Assembly (NCBI RefSeq): GCF_014898055.3
Contig: NW_023601543.1
Coordinates: 61,889,782 to 61,953,781 of the forward strand
Direction: 5' to 3'
Source: Talpa occidentalis
Taxonomy: Eukaryota; Chordata; Mammalia; Eulipotyphla; Talpidae
DNA: 64,000 nt
Part shown: positions 22,601-33,364 of the stretch, piece by piece
Position numbering within the stretch: position 1 is the stretch's first letter
Layout: each line of letters opens with the position of its first letter
Notes under the pieces: model-generated
What the model saw: the letters and a program-made list of their open reading frames with translations, nothing else
Databases searched by the model: none
Told to the model about the DNA's origin: nothing
Program-made: the position numbers and the translations under genes

Positions 22601-23469
22601 CATCCCATACATTTAGGAAATTGGTGTCCTCCTTGTCATTCAATTCAAAGAATTTTTTAATTTCTTCTTTTATCTCCTCATTAGTCCAGTGGACTTCCAG
22701 TAGTGTGGGTTTCAATCTCCACGAGGTAGGAGTGTACCTTGCCTTCTTTTTATGGTTTATTTCTAGTTTGATGCCTTCATGGTCAGAAAAGATGGTTGGT
22801 ATGATTTCAATCTTGGTGTATCTGTTGATGTTTGTCTTGTGCCCCAGTATATGATCGATCCTAGAGAATGATCCGTGTGCACTTGAGAAAAATGTATACT
22901 CAGATTTTTTTGGGTTTATTGTTCTATAGATGTCTGTTAAGCCCAAGCACTCTAGATCCTTATTTAGAGCTTTAGTGTCTTTACTTATTTTTTGTCTTGT
23001 TGATCTATCCATTGTTGATAGTGGTGTGTTGAAGTCTCCCACTATGTATGTGTTTTTCTCTGATGTCTGTTTTCAGAGATGCCAATGGTTGTCTGATATA
23101 TTTTGGTGCTCCTTCGTTTGGTGAATATATGTTAATGAGTGTTATTTCTTCTTGAAGTATTGTCCCCTTGATCATAATGTAATGACCACTGGGGTCTCTT
23201 TTTATCTTTTTAAGTTTGAAATCTGTTTTATCTGATATGAGTATAGCTGTTCCTGCCTTCTTTTTTGGTCCATTTGCTTGTAGAATTGTTTTCCATCCTT
23301 TAACTTTGAGTCTATTTTTATCTTTTGCAGCTAAATGTGTTTCCTGGAGACAGCAAAAGGTTGGGTTTTGTTTCTTAATCCAGCCTGCAACTCTGTGTCT
23401 TTTTATTGAAGAGTTTAGTCCATTTACATTTAGAGTTAGTATTGATATGTTAGCATCTGTATTTGCCAT
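19640..23469 (-). pseudogene. L1 ORF2 (endonuclease-reverse transcriptase), disrupted
   Basis: Encodes the L1 protein that nicks DNA and reverse-transcribes L1 RNA at the target. The 3.83-kb span equals about 1,276 codons, the usual ORF2 length. An N-terminal apurinic/apyrimidinic-type endonuclease starts at 23469. In the fragment from 23042, RIDHIL is at residues 61-66 and SDH at 86-88. The RT domain follows, with a FADD catalytic motif at 21371-21360. The C-terminus has a zinc knuckle C-x3-C-x7-H-x4-C at residues 82-99 of the fragment from 20323. Lesions: frameshifts near 23060, 22360, 22110 and in a T-run at about 20880, and stops near 21738, 21718 and 20330. Non-functional. Confidence 0.93.
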
Positions 23470-23537
23470 TGTGTTTGTCTTTCCTTTGATTTTATTTATT
23501 TATTCTTTTAATAACTTTCTTTGGCCTTCTTTTGTTG

Positions 23538-24562
23538 TTATTCGTCCCTCTGAGGTTCTGGCTTTAGGACTCCTTGTAGTATTTTTTGGAGTGGGGGTTT
23601 AGTCGTAATAAAATTCCAGAGTTTCTGTTTGTCTAGGAAGGTCCTTATTCGTTCTTCAAAGAGGAAGGAGAGCTTTGCGGCATAGAGTATTCTTGGTTGG
23701 CATCTGTTTTCTTGGAGTCTGTTGACTATGTCCCTCCACTCTCTCCTTGCCCGTAGTGTTTCTTCAGAGAAGTCTGATGTCAGTCTGATTGGTTTCCCTT
23801 TGAATGTTATCTATTTCTTCCCTCTTGTTAGTTTCATTATTTTTTCCTTGTCTTGGATTCTTGGGAGCTTTACTATTATGTGTCTTGCTGTATTTTTCCT
23901 TTCGTCATGGAAGTTTGGTGTTCTTCTTGCTTCTTGTATATCAATTTTCAGCTCCTTCTTCGCGTTTGGGAAGTTCTCTTCAATTATATCCTTGAATATT
24001 TTCTCTGTTCCTACATCTCTCTCCTCTCCTTCTGGTATTCCTATAACTCTTATATTTCCTTTCCTCATGGAGTCAGATAGTTCCCGAAGTCTTTCTTCAT
24101 TCTTTTTCCTTCGTACTTCTCTTTCCTTTTCTGTTTTGGTTCTTTTTATTCTGTGTCTTCAAGAGTACTTATTCGTTCTTCCATTTCATCTATTCTGCTT
24201 TCATTGCTTTTCCCAGAGTTCTTTAGCGTCTCCATTAATTCTTTGATCTCCTGCATTTCTTTTACTTCCCTCTTTAGGGACTCAATTTCATTCTTCTGGT
24301 CATTAATTATTTTCCCCTTATCATTGTTTTCCTTTATGACTTCTGTCAGTTTTTTAATCACAGCAATTTTAAATTCTCTATCTGGAAGGCTCAGAAGTTC
24401 TTCCAAGTTACTGTCGTTGCAATCTGGTAGGTGGTTTTCTTTTTGCGGTGTGCTTTTTTGCTGAGGAGTTGCTGGGTTGCATGTGGTTTTTCTACTCCCT
24501 ACTGCCTGTTTTCTAATTTGCCGTATTCCTTGTGACACTGTGTTGCTGGTACTGGCCGGCAT
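23538..24562 (-). pseudogene. L1 ORF1 (RNA-binding trimer protein), disrupted
   Basis: Corresponds to the L1 ORF1 nucleic-acid chaperone that coats L1 RNA. The first fragment (24562-24146, 138 residues) has a basic, low-complexity N-terminus and then a charged heptad-rich coiled coil, roughly residues 60-135. After a frameshift near 24146 a second fragment (24068-23811) carries the RRM region, including the VIGIPEGEE motif. An in-frame stop near 23811 precedes the C-terminal domain, which can be followed in the same frame to a TAA at 23540-23538. The total of about 341 codons is normal for the family. Confidence 0.9.
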
Positions 24563-24874
24563 CTTGGGCGACCTTCCCAGCTCACCACTGGCTCCTCTGG
24601 GGAAATTCTGCTGGGTTCACAAGTCTCCAGCAAAGAAAGGTCCCTGCTGCAAAATGGCGATGCAGGAACGTGCTCCCCTGCACGCCCGGTCTGCCCCAGT
24701 GGTGGGTGCTGCTCCCCTCTGGACTGGAACTGCAGGCTAGAAGTTGCCCGGCATGGGCAAGCCTCCCAGCTTACCTCTGGCTCCTCGGTGAGCCTTCTGC
24801 TGGGTTCACACAGTCTCCAGCAAGAAAGGTCCCTGCTGCAAAATGCCGGTGCCGGGGACGTGCTCCCCTGCACC
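24563..24874 (-). promoter_or_regulatory. L1 5'UTR with 190-bp tandem monomers
   Basis: Two direct repeats of a GC-rich unit. The 15-base element CGTGCTCCCCTGCAC occurs on the plus strand at 24669-24683 and again at 24859-24873, a period of 190 bp. Each copy is followed on the minus strand by a matching 'ttttgcagcagggaccttt' segment, and further on by a shared 'gaacccagcagaa' segment. The second, ORF1-proximal unit is incomplete. By analogy with monomer-type L1 promoters in rodents this is the likely promoter. The function is inferred. Confidence 0.82.
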
Positions 24875-24889
24875 GATTGTGTAAATTTT

Positions 24890-25250
24890 CCACGTTAGAT
24901 ATGCTAAAGTATAACTAAAATATTTGTGGTTAGAATTTTGGTGATTCTATAAATCTAGAAGCCCTTGATCTTCAGTTAAATTGCTTAAACTTTGCTTTCT
25001 CTTGGGTGGTGGTATTTCCTGATAGCTCTTTGCCCAATCTTTGAAAAGACCTCACAGACTTGCTGATTTGCCTTAATGCTAAATCCAGGTTGAACAGAGT
25101 TTATGCCCCAGTTGACATGCCTCCCCAAACTTGAATCTTTTCTACCATGAGAACAACTCAACGACCTTAACAAAGTGGGTGTGGTCAGATGAATAGTCAC
25201 AAAGTTGAGGAAACTTGAGAACATCCACTGAAAAATATGGCTATATTGAG
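24890..25250. other. Unassigned sequence
   Basis: No family or exon recognised. Confidence 0.4.
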
Positions 25251-25254
25251 TTCA

Positions 25255-25390
25255 TTGCTCTGCCAGAGTTTTAATCTTATTTTACAGATCTGGAAAAGTA
25301 GGACTCAGGGAGATTAAGTAATTTGTCCCATGTCAAAGGGCTTAAAGAGTCAGGATTTCAAACTCTACTGGAATCCATATTTCATATTCC
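25255..25390 (-). mobile_element. MIR SINE remnant
   Basis: Antisense MIR core: 'attttacagatctggaaaag', then 'gggagattaagtaatttg'. Confidence 0.75.
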
Positions 25391-26535
25391 ATGTTTTCTG
25401 ATAATGTCAAGGACTCTTGGATATTAGTTGTTTTTTTTTTTTTTTTTTTCCTGTTAGGTGCTCAGTGACTTCCCAGATAAATCCCGTAATTGTGGGGAAC
25501 AATTTAAGCCTGCTATGTAATTGGAAGGTACATTTTATTCTGCTTCAAATATCTCAATATCTCTGTGAATAATGGGTAGGATTAAGCAGCTGGTAAGCAA
25601 TTATGGGTCTGGACAGCTGAGCAAGAAACTGGCATGGCTTCAGAGCTCAGTGTCAACTATATCAAGCAAACTTAGTGACCTAGGGATTCTGATCACTGCT
25701 GCCTCCCCAGTGTCTCTACTATTACCATGCTTAACCATTTCCTATATCTGGCAGCAGATACCCAGGTATCTCCAATCCTCATGCTGGTAGCATTTATTCT
25801 GAGAGAAATCTGGAATGAGGAAGTCCTGCCTGGAACCCTCTAAGAAAGAGATTCAATTTTGTTACTGCAGTACCAGTAGGTTCTCTTTTGTTTCTCTTCT
25901 CACTGCCTGTTTTGCCAACCATAGATACAAAATGTGCTTCCCTGTCATAGTGCCCCTTACCCATTCCCTGCACCACATCCTCTGTTAGAAAGACCTCACT
26001 TTTCTCTTTTCTTCTTCCCTTAACTAGAGTAGAAGGGGAGGCTCATCTTCCCATCATTCCTAGTCCTCTTCTGGGGGCACCAAACTCTCTCAAGATTTCC
26101 CTTTATTGGAATTTGGACTCACAGACCTCTTCCAAACATTTCAAGGATTATCCATTTCCCCTCAGGACCCATGGTCTTTATTACAGTGAACTGAATACAT
26201 ATTTTGGCCAAATGCTAAAGGACCAAGTGTTGAAAACCATGTTTGGTGCAAACGGAGCCAAAGCTGAAAATCACTATTATAAAATGAATTTCTAGGTCAT
26301 AAGGATAAATCTGAAAGTGTACCAAAATATTTATTATTAAATATAATACTCAACTTTCACAAGCTTCACATCATAGCTCAGAGATATTTTCTTAAGTATT
26401 ATCAGTTGCTTGATTTCTTGTGTGATGTCTACAATGCACATTTGCAATACCAGTAGCACTTTCAAATCAGGCTGCTGGATAAGAAAGATATTTTGAGGCT
26501 TGTTCTGCTAATATACAATAGGATCCTGTTGCAGA
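25391..26535. other. Unassigned sequence, about 1.1 kb
   Basis: Contains a poly(T) run near 25429-25450 and otherwise single-copy-looking sequence. A 60-codon frame at 26113-26295 has no features I recognise. Confidence 0.4.
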
Positions 26536-26994
26536 TGTTACAGAGCAATCCCAAGGGGAAACGGGTGACCTGGGTCTGAGTCCTCACCCACATGCTTAAG
26601 AACTCAGGATAAGACTCAAAGGCAGGCACAGAGGGGCAAGTTAATAAAAGGTTTATTTACAAGGGAAATGAGAAGAGGGAGAGCACAGAGAGAGAGAGAG
26701 ATTAATTTCTCAATATGTCCTACCTGTAACATGATCTGAGCGGATCGTACACGCTGAAGGCAGGCAAAACCAAGAGCACAAAAGCCTACATGTGTTTGGT
26801 TTTATACCAGGAGTGACTGCTTAACTCCACCCTTAGTTCCTAGCAATCGCTTGTCAGGAAGTCAGCAGTCATGGCTGACTCATGGCATGATGGGGGGTTG
26901 TAGTCCTCGGCTCCTGGAATCTCTTTGGCATAGAGGTGGAGTGCATAAAACATCAGTGGGTGGCAATCATTCAAGACATATTGTTCCCCCAACA
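26536..26994 (-). mobile_element. Solo LTR, same family as 50784-51262
   Basis: Antisense LTR that on the minus strand starts TGTTGGGGGAACAATATG and ends CTGTAACA. It aligns along its whole length with the sense copy at 50784-51262, including a GGTATAAAAC TATA box, a CT-rich stretch and 'ccttgtaaataaacctttta' with AATAAA. The flanking 4-mers CAGA and CAGG could be a decayed 4-bp TSD. There is no internal retroviral sequence, so it is a solo LTR left by recombination. Confidence 0.87.
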
Positions 26995-27694
26995 CAGGTA
27001 GGACTTCTGTCTCATTAAAAAGTGTTCCTTTCTCTCACTAGTAACTAATTAAGGTTAAGGATAATTTTTCCTCATCTGTTGGACTTGAACATGGGTCATG
27101 GTGATGCACCTGAATTGACACATTTTCCTCCTAATGAGGCTCTGTGCATTGCTTAAGGAAGATGCATTGTCGAAATTTCAGAAACAGTCTTACATGTTAT
27201 CTTGTTAAATGTTATGAATGATAGCACTGAAACACTCCTTCAAAAAGATAAAGTTAAATCTATATTTCTTGGCCTTGTATCATTGCTATATTTAAATTTT
27301 TTATAAAGCACTTGTTGATTTTGAAAGGAATTAATGTTCTTAAACTTATCAAGGGACATTCCTAATAGAGTATAAACTGTTAGCCTATGTCTCTACTTAA
27401 CTATTTGAAAGTGCTTATTGTTTTTGATATAAAATTAACAGTTTTCACACCATCATTAATTGTACTAGTGTGAAACTTTTGCAAAGATCAATATATATTT
27501 ATGCTTCAACCATCTGAAAAAATTTCAATATGTAAAGCTATGAGATATCTAAAACTAGATGCCTACTTCCAAATTATATGTAGAATCTAATACGAACATC
27601 CTAATATTATCAATAAATCAGAAGTGTTATGTTGACTAAATATGAGGGTAACCTACATCATCACATGATTGTGTTGCACAAGTATAAAGATACC
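26995..27694. other. Unassigned AT-rich sequence
   Basis: No recognised family. AT content rises towards 27.3-27.6 kb. Confidence 0.4.
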
Positions 27695-27711
27695 AAAATG
27701 ATAAAGGTTTT

Positions 27712-27979
27712 TTTAAATATTTATTTATTTATGCATACAAGAGCTGGGGTACAGGCCACAGGTGTGTGTCGGGGGGGTGAGAGGATTCACCAGAGACAGA
27801 GTGGGGAGCAGAACAGGCAGATTGAAATACACTGCTGAGGGGAGCAGCGGGCAAGGAGAGGAGAGATCTGCTGCGCCATGTGGGTCACCTCCTTGGCAGG
27901 GGATCGAACCCATGCTGCAGAGGCTGTGGACAGCTTCACAGTGCTGTGCCCAACCTCCTGCACCACCAGGGAGGGCCCT
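27712..27979 (-). mobile_element. tRNA-derived SINE, older type
   Basis: Antisense SINE. Flanks 'aaaatgataaaggttttt' (from 27695) and 'aaaatgaaggttttt' (from 27980) form a TSD that differs by a 3-bp slip. Confidence 0.92.
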
Positions 27980-28214
27980 AAAATGAAGGTTTTTAATTCT
28001 TTTAACATCCCAAGGGTGTCTGATGCAGATTTTATATTAGTACAGAATCAAAGTCTAATGTTGGGTACATCCTTAGTTTCCAGAGTAGAAGGTTTTAGGA
28101 AAGGTAATCCTTTCATTTGACTTTAATGTTTTCCCTAACAATGGTTTTGCTAATTCCCTATTTCCTGGCCATACCTCTCAACAAAAGTCTTCTTTTCCTT
28201 CTCTTTCTACATTA

Positions 28215-28480
28215 CTCACTCTCTTATTCATTCATCAAAGATTCTCTGAGCTTGTACAATGTGGCAGACTGTGTGCAAGGTTCTGGAGATACAACTGAAA
28301 GCTAAACATGCCCTTCTAGAGGCAGGAAGATGGGTAAATATAGGATTGCTATATATAGCATGTGATTAATGCTATGTGGCAGGCGAGCAGAGGGTGCTGT
28401 AGGGAGTGAAAGGAATGTGGCATATAACCCAGTGTAGAGGGGCAAAGAAACCCAATGTACTAACATCAAAAGGTTTACTA
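28215..28480 (-). mobile_element. L2 LINE 3' end
   Basis: Antisense L2. 'tcattcatcaaag', 'tggcagactgtgtgcaagg' and 'ggagatacaactgaaag' follow the order of the L2 terminus, and the match continues to about 28410. Confidence 0.75.
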
Positions 28481-28482
28481 AG

Positions 28483-28746
28483 TGGGCCTCCCTGGTGGCA
28501 CAGCAGTTTGAGTGCTGTCCTGTGAAGCTGTCCGCAGCCTCTGCAGCGCCTGTTCGATTCCCGGCCGGCCAGAGAGATTCCCACATGGCGAGGCAGACCT
28601 CTCCTGTCTCACTCGCTTCTCCCCTCAGCAGTGTACTTTGGTCCTTCTGCCTGTTCAGCTCCCTGCTCTGTCTCTGGTGAATTCTCTCACCCGCCCCGTG
28701 CCTCTAGCCTGTACCCCAGTGCTTGTATAAATAAATCTTAAAAAAA
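28483..28746 (+). mobile_element. tRNA-derived SINE, intermediate type
   Basis: Sense SINE with an exact 15-bp TSD, AAAAGGTTTACTAAG, at 28468-28482 and 28747-28761. The head is closer to the younger type while the body mixes older-type and younger-type diagnostic bases ('gtaccccagtgcttgtataa'). Confidence 0.95.
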
Positions 28747-28934
28747 AAAAGGTTTACTAAGAGAGCCCCAAGAAAATCACACCAAACCAAAAACAAGCAT
28801 TAATATGGTTCTTGTCCCCCTTATCCTAGTTGGCACTTTGGAAGACCATTAAATGACCATCTTATAAATCCAATGGACTTTCCTTTATATGTTTCTTTTT
28901 TCTTTAATATTAAGTGATAGAGTAAAAAAAAAAA

Positions 28935-29760
28935 TGGGATGGAGGCATCGCAAGACCAGAAACTGGAGGTGGAGGCAGAGATGATTAACATCATCATTAA
29001 ACCAACTATAGAAATGAAAAACCCTCAAGCCTGGCAGGAAATGGGATATGGGAATTGTCAGTCATTACAAAGGACTGCTAAAAACACCTATAAGTGCTTA
29101 CAAGAGATGGGGATATGTACATTGAGGGCCATTATAAAGAAACCCCTTTCCTTACAAATCAACCTAATCATACCCTAAAAGTGATTAATTTAATAACAGA
29201 TAGCAATTCCACAAGGGCATGAAACTCTCCCCAAAAGAACAATATACCAGAACAATTTCTAAACTGGCGAGATGCATCACTTTCTGTCCCTCTGTGCCTG
29301 TGCAAGTGTCTTCTCCCTTCCATTCACCTAATAAAACTGTCCTTTCTTTTTTAAAGATTGATTTATTTGTGCATACAAGAACTGGGATACAGGTAGGGGG
29401 TGAGAGGATTCACCAGAGACAGAGTGGGGAGCAGAATAGGTGGATCTACTGAAATACACTGCTGAGGGGAGCAGCAGGCGCCATGTGGGTAGCTGCGCCA
29501 TGTGGGTAGCTGCGCCATGTGGGTAGCTCACTGGAAATAAGGGAACTCGTGCTGCAATGGCTGTGGACAGCTTCATAGGTTGTGTCTTAACCCCTTCTGC
29601 CACCAGGGAGGCCCCAAAGGTGTCCTTTTTGGATATAACCAAATATCTTCCTCTCCTGGGTAAGCTCACCACATGCTGCTGAAGGGGAGCTCTGCTGAAA
29701 TTTTCTTAGAGGTAACCCAAGGACCCCACTCACCCAACATCTGATCACAACAACATCATT
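28935..29760 (+). mobile_element. Probable LTR split by a SINE
   Basis: LTR-like layout: 'gccattataaagaaacccc' as a TATA-type element (about 29129), 'cacctaataaaactgtcc' as a poly(A) signal region (about 29326), and a continuation after the SINE to about 29755. It shares a diverged 5' part with 39560-39700 ('gattaacat', 'aggaaatggg'). The boundaries and family are uncertain. Confidence 0.45.
29346..29614 (-). mobile_element. tRNA-derived SINE with internal triplication
   Basis: Antisense older-type SINE in the LTR-like element, with the 8-bp TSD TGTCCTTT at 29338-29345 and 29621-29628. Three tandem copies of an 18-bp unit (gcgccatgtgggtagct plus one base) occupy about 29478-29531. Other copies have one. 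Confidence 0.9.
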
Positions 29761-29769
29761 ATGGAATTG

Positions 29770-29960
29770 TTCTTTTTTCCCCTTCAAATTTTATTGATTG
29801 TCAATCATTTACATAACTCTATAATTGGAAGACTACAATTTCATACTCCATATGTGCACAAAACAAAAGCTTTTTAGTTCTATGTAGTTCCATTTGTTTA
29901 CTTTTGCCTTTGTTTCCCTGGCTGTTGGAGTTGCGTCGATAGACTTCTTGTTAACCGTGT
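29770..29960 (-). mobile_element. Old LINE-1 fragment, antisense
   Basis: 'agctttttagttctatgtag' and 'gtttccctggctgttggagt' match the antisense L1 ORF2 C-terminal region. A short remnant. Confidence 0.6.
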
Positions 29961-30460
29961 CAAAATTAAATATAATAAATACTGCACATTAGGGAACTGT
30001 GAGGCAAATGATTCCTAAGATGGACTGCTATATGGTAATTAAAAATCTGGTTTTAGATGAATATTGTTAAAACTTGAAATAGTTAATTTGTCAAAAAAGG
30101 GAAAAAAGACTGCAAGAGTATTATATTATGATATATTATTTTGAGAGCGAAGAAAGGAAAGAAAAAGAAAGCAGAATGTGAAGTGGAAAAAATGAACAAA
30201 TAATAACCTCTGCTCATATTTTGTTCTCTATCACAGATGATGCCATCACATGGGATTTCTTATTATTTTATTTTTGCTTTTCTGTTGGAAATTGTTCCAC
30301 ATTTTTGTAATTGAAAACAATTATTTAAGACTTCAAAGAGTGCCCAGAAATCTTAGGACAATACAACTGCAAATATTCTTCATTGTCTTCTTGATATTTT
30401 TCTGTATTTTTCAGTATTTTTATAGAGAGCATGGATTATATATTTTTTTAAGGAAACCTT
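29961..30460. other. Unassigned AT-rich sequence
   Basis: No recognised family. A 73-codon AT-rich frame at 30250-30471 runs into the SINE tail and looks like chance. Confidence 0.4.
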
Positions 30461-30727
30461 TTTTTTTTTAAAGATTTATTTATTTATTTATACAAGCACT
30501 GGGTACAGTCAGAAGTGGAGGAGGGTGAGAGAATCCACCAGAGCCAGAGCCGGGAGCAGAACAGGCAGACTGACGAAGTACACTCCTGAGGGGAGCAGTG
30601 GGCACGGCACGAGAGGTCTGCACACCATGTGGGACCCTCACTGGCGGCCAGGGATCGAAGTGGCGCTGCAGAGGCTGTGGGCAGCTTCGCAGCCCAGTGC
30701 TCAACCGCTGCGCTACTAGGGAGGCCC
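30461..30727 (-). mobile_element. tRNA-derived SINE, younger type
   Basis: Antisense SINE with the reverse complement of the younger-type tail ('tacaagcactgggtacag') and B box (GGGATCGAAGT, slightly changed). A TSD is uncertain: GGATT occurs on both sides. Confidence 0.92.
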
Positions 30728-30739
30728 GGATTGTTTTTA

Positions 30740-31250
30740 TTGAAAGGGAAAAACTCTTTTTTACATAAAGAAGATGTGGGTACCTCTTGTGTGTGACATT
30801 TTATTTCAACATAGTATCTGTGCAATACTATGAACTATAGTTTTAATAATAAAGATCTGCTCTGAATAATCTAGACGAGATGAGTTCAAAATGGATACAA
30901 ATTTGGCAGGGAGGTCCAGGTTTCAAATATCCTTTTCAATTCTTTTCACGAGAAACTGTGACAGAAATGAAGACTTATTCTCCTTATTTTCTTTTCAGCT
31001 TCCATGGCAGCCTGTGGGATGGGGAAAGTTTAGCTGCAGGCATGTCCCTGTGTGCTCAGAATTTAAGGGAGTGAAAAACAATAGTTGGGGCGTGGCTGAG
31101 TGGAAAGGTTTTAAGAATAGTATTTATAGGGTCTATAGACATTGTTTCAGGATCCAACAAGTTTTTAATAAACGGTTGCTGTAAATAATCTGTTTATTTC
31201 ACCTCTGTTTGAAGCTTAACGTTGATAAGCTTTTCAATAAAGAATTTTTA
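30740..31250. other. Unassigned sequence
   Basis: Nothing recognised. Overlapping 64- and 97-codon frames at 30880-31184 show no domain. Confidence 0.35.
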
Positions 31251-31254
31251 ATAA

Positions 31255-31470
31255 TAATGGCTCATATTTACGAATATTTGCTCTATGCCAAGCTCTGTAT
31301 TCAATTTCATCTATACATTATTTCTTCAATCTGAACTACAGCTCTATGAAGCAGGAACTATTTGTATTCCTATTTGACAGATTTTAAAAAGGGAGCTCAG
31401 AGATGTTAAGTAACTTGTTCCTGGTAAGTAGTAGAGCTTTAATTTAAAATCAGGTTTATCTGAATTGGGG
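31255..31470 (-). mobile_element. MIR SINE, nearly full length
   Basis: Antisense MIR running from the terminal 'gctctatgccaagctctgta' region through 'gacagattttaaaaaggg' to the tRNA-related end. Confidence 0.8.
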
Positions 31471-31564
31471 TTCTAAGTATTTTAGAATGCATTGGTAATG
31501 TAGCTACTAAATTTAACAACATCTAGCAAAAATGCATTCACATGTTCACAAAAGACACAGACTA

Positions 31565-31960
31565 ATTTAAAAAGACAAAATTTATCTGAATAAATTTAGA
31601 GATCTAATTGCCTTTATTAAATAATTCATGAATAGGGCAGTATCCCATCTAGCAAGTAGAGAGACTCTACAAAGTCTTGAACAAAATGAATGGTTTTTAT
31701 AGTCAGAAATAGGTGTTGGACACTGTTATTAGCAAAAGTAAAGAAATATTATTTTAGACCAAGCCACCTTCCTTCAGGGTGTGGCTAGGGATCCTCTCAC
31801 GCAGATGACCTCGTTGATGCTGATCAGGGAGCTCCAGATTGATTGATTCTGAATTCTACTTTTGGGAGAGGCTGAAACAGCAATTACATTAGGCATTACA
31901 TTTTGCTGGGACTCAGGATAAACAACTCCATCTGGGGGACTGTTGTCTTCTTTTTTAAAA
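31565..31960 (-). mobile_element. Probable solo LTR, antisense
   Basis: 'ttcatgaatagggcagta', 'tcccatctagcaagtagag' and 'ggtttttatag' are the kind of phrases seen in antisense ERV LTRs, in which pyrimidine-rich 'gcctttatt' would be the reverse poly(A) signal. Edges not resolved. Confidence 0.5.
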
Positions 31961-31974
31961 AAACATTAACAGAA

Positions 31975-32430
31975 AGTTAAATAGCAGTATTCTTAGAAGT
32001 CAAAAACTAGAAACTACCCAAATGCACATCAGCAAATGAGCAAATTGTGATATATTTATACAGTGGAATACTATACAGCAATGACAATGAATTATCTATA
32101 GCTTCATGCAGCAAATGGATAAATACGACAAACATAACATTGAGTGAAATAAGTCAGGCCCAAAAGAGCACATCATTTATTATTCAACTTAGTTCTTTTT
32201 AGAATATGCAAACATGCAAATCAAAAGCATGCAATCAAAATGAACCTGTGGTTTCAGAATCAGGATAGAGATATCCTCTGAGATTGGGAGGAAGTGACAG
32301 GTGAAGAAGCCTGGATGGTGGCACAAGAGAGGTTTCTGGTGCAAGTAATGTTCTCTTTCTTGATCTCAGTTTTGGTAACAAGAATGTGTTCACCTTGTAA
32401 AAATGAATTGAATTATACACCTTCCATATA
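31975..32430 (+). mobile_element. Old LINE-1 3' end, sense
   Basis: 'actacccaaatgcacatcag', 'gtggaatactatacagcaat' and 'gagtgaaataagtcaggc' match the L1 ORF2 C-terminus, followed by a 3'UTR-like part. Diverged. Confidence 0.75.
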
Positions 32431-33360
32431 TGTACCTTTCTCTATGGCTAGTGTTTCTAGAGGAAAAAAGTAGTTGGTGACAGACAAATAGTTTAGTTTC
32501 TACTATGGAAAAACATACACCAAACACTCCACACATAGGAAAGTAGTACAGAGTAATAAAAGAGGATCACAGAAATACTGATCTGATAATGATTGGCTTC
32601 CTGAGATATAAACAATTAACCCTGCTGAGTACAAATAATATTTCACCACAAGCTCACTTGGTTACCTTTCCATCAGAATTCAGAACCATAGCTTGGCTGT
32701 TTGGACAGCAGGAAAGTGTTTGCTTTAATATCACCACCTGCAGAATGAAATTCAACCAATTAAGTTAGGAAATTGCCATTTGCAGATAATTATTATTTAG
32801 CTGGTTTTGAGCTTCATAGCTCTGCTGCCGTTTGAGGACAAGGTCTCAAAACTGCCACAGGGTGTGGTGTCGGACTTGGTCTATTTTAACTTAATGATCT
32901 GGCAGAGGAAATAACCAGCATGGTAATGACATTGCAAAGGATGCTAAATTGAGAGTGTTGCAAATGCTAATAAAGGCAGAGGAACAAAATGAGAAGACTT
33001 TGCTGATAAAATCTGGGCCTCAGTGAATAATACCAGTGCATTGAATTCCCAATTCTCTGTCCTAGCAATAGATTCCTGAGCACACTCTTTTGTGCTCAAA
33101 ATAAAGGCCTCATATCTTTAAAAAATGAATATTCTAGTTTAGCATTGTAATTTTAAATAAACTTTAAAATATTTAGAATAGTATTAAATTTGCAGGTAAG
33201 TGGCTAAAATATAGAGAGTTCCCAGGTCCCACACCCAATATTTACTATTATTAACATGTCACATTAGTATGATGCATTGCTCACAATTAATGAACCAAGG
33301 TTGATACATTATTATTTATTAAAGTCACATTTATCTGAGATTTCCTTAATTACCTTGTGT
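32431..33360. other. Unassigned sequence, about 0.9 kb
   Basis: No repeat family or exon recognised. Confidence 0.4.
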
Positions 33361-33364
33361 CTCT

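Larger units (their letters stand above)
19462..24874 (-). mobile_element. Young, essentially complete LINE-1 (5.4 kb), broken
   Basis: A non-LTR retrotransposon inserted antisense, flanked by a 15-bp TSD with one mismatch (GATTGTGTACATTTT at 19447-19461, GATTGTGTAAATTTT at 24875-24889). On the minus strand the order is a 5'UTR of tandem monomers (24874-24563), ORF1 (24562-23538), a short spacer, ORF2 (23469-19640) and a 3'UTR with a long G-rich tract (plus-strand C-runs at 19502-19556). Both ORFs have their usual total length but are interrupted, so the copy is inactive. The TSD mismatch and the scattered lesions suggest moderate age. Confidence 0.95.

Noticed and set aside
23216..24246. Plus-strand frames of 128 and 174 codons rich in F, L and S
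   Set aside because: They are the antisense shadow of L1 ORF1 and ORF2. The hydrophobic character comes from translating T-rich complement.
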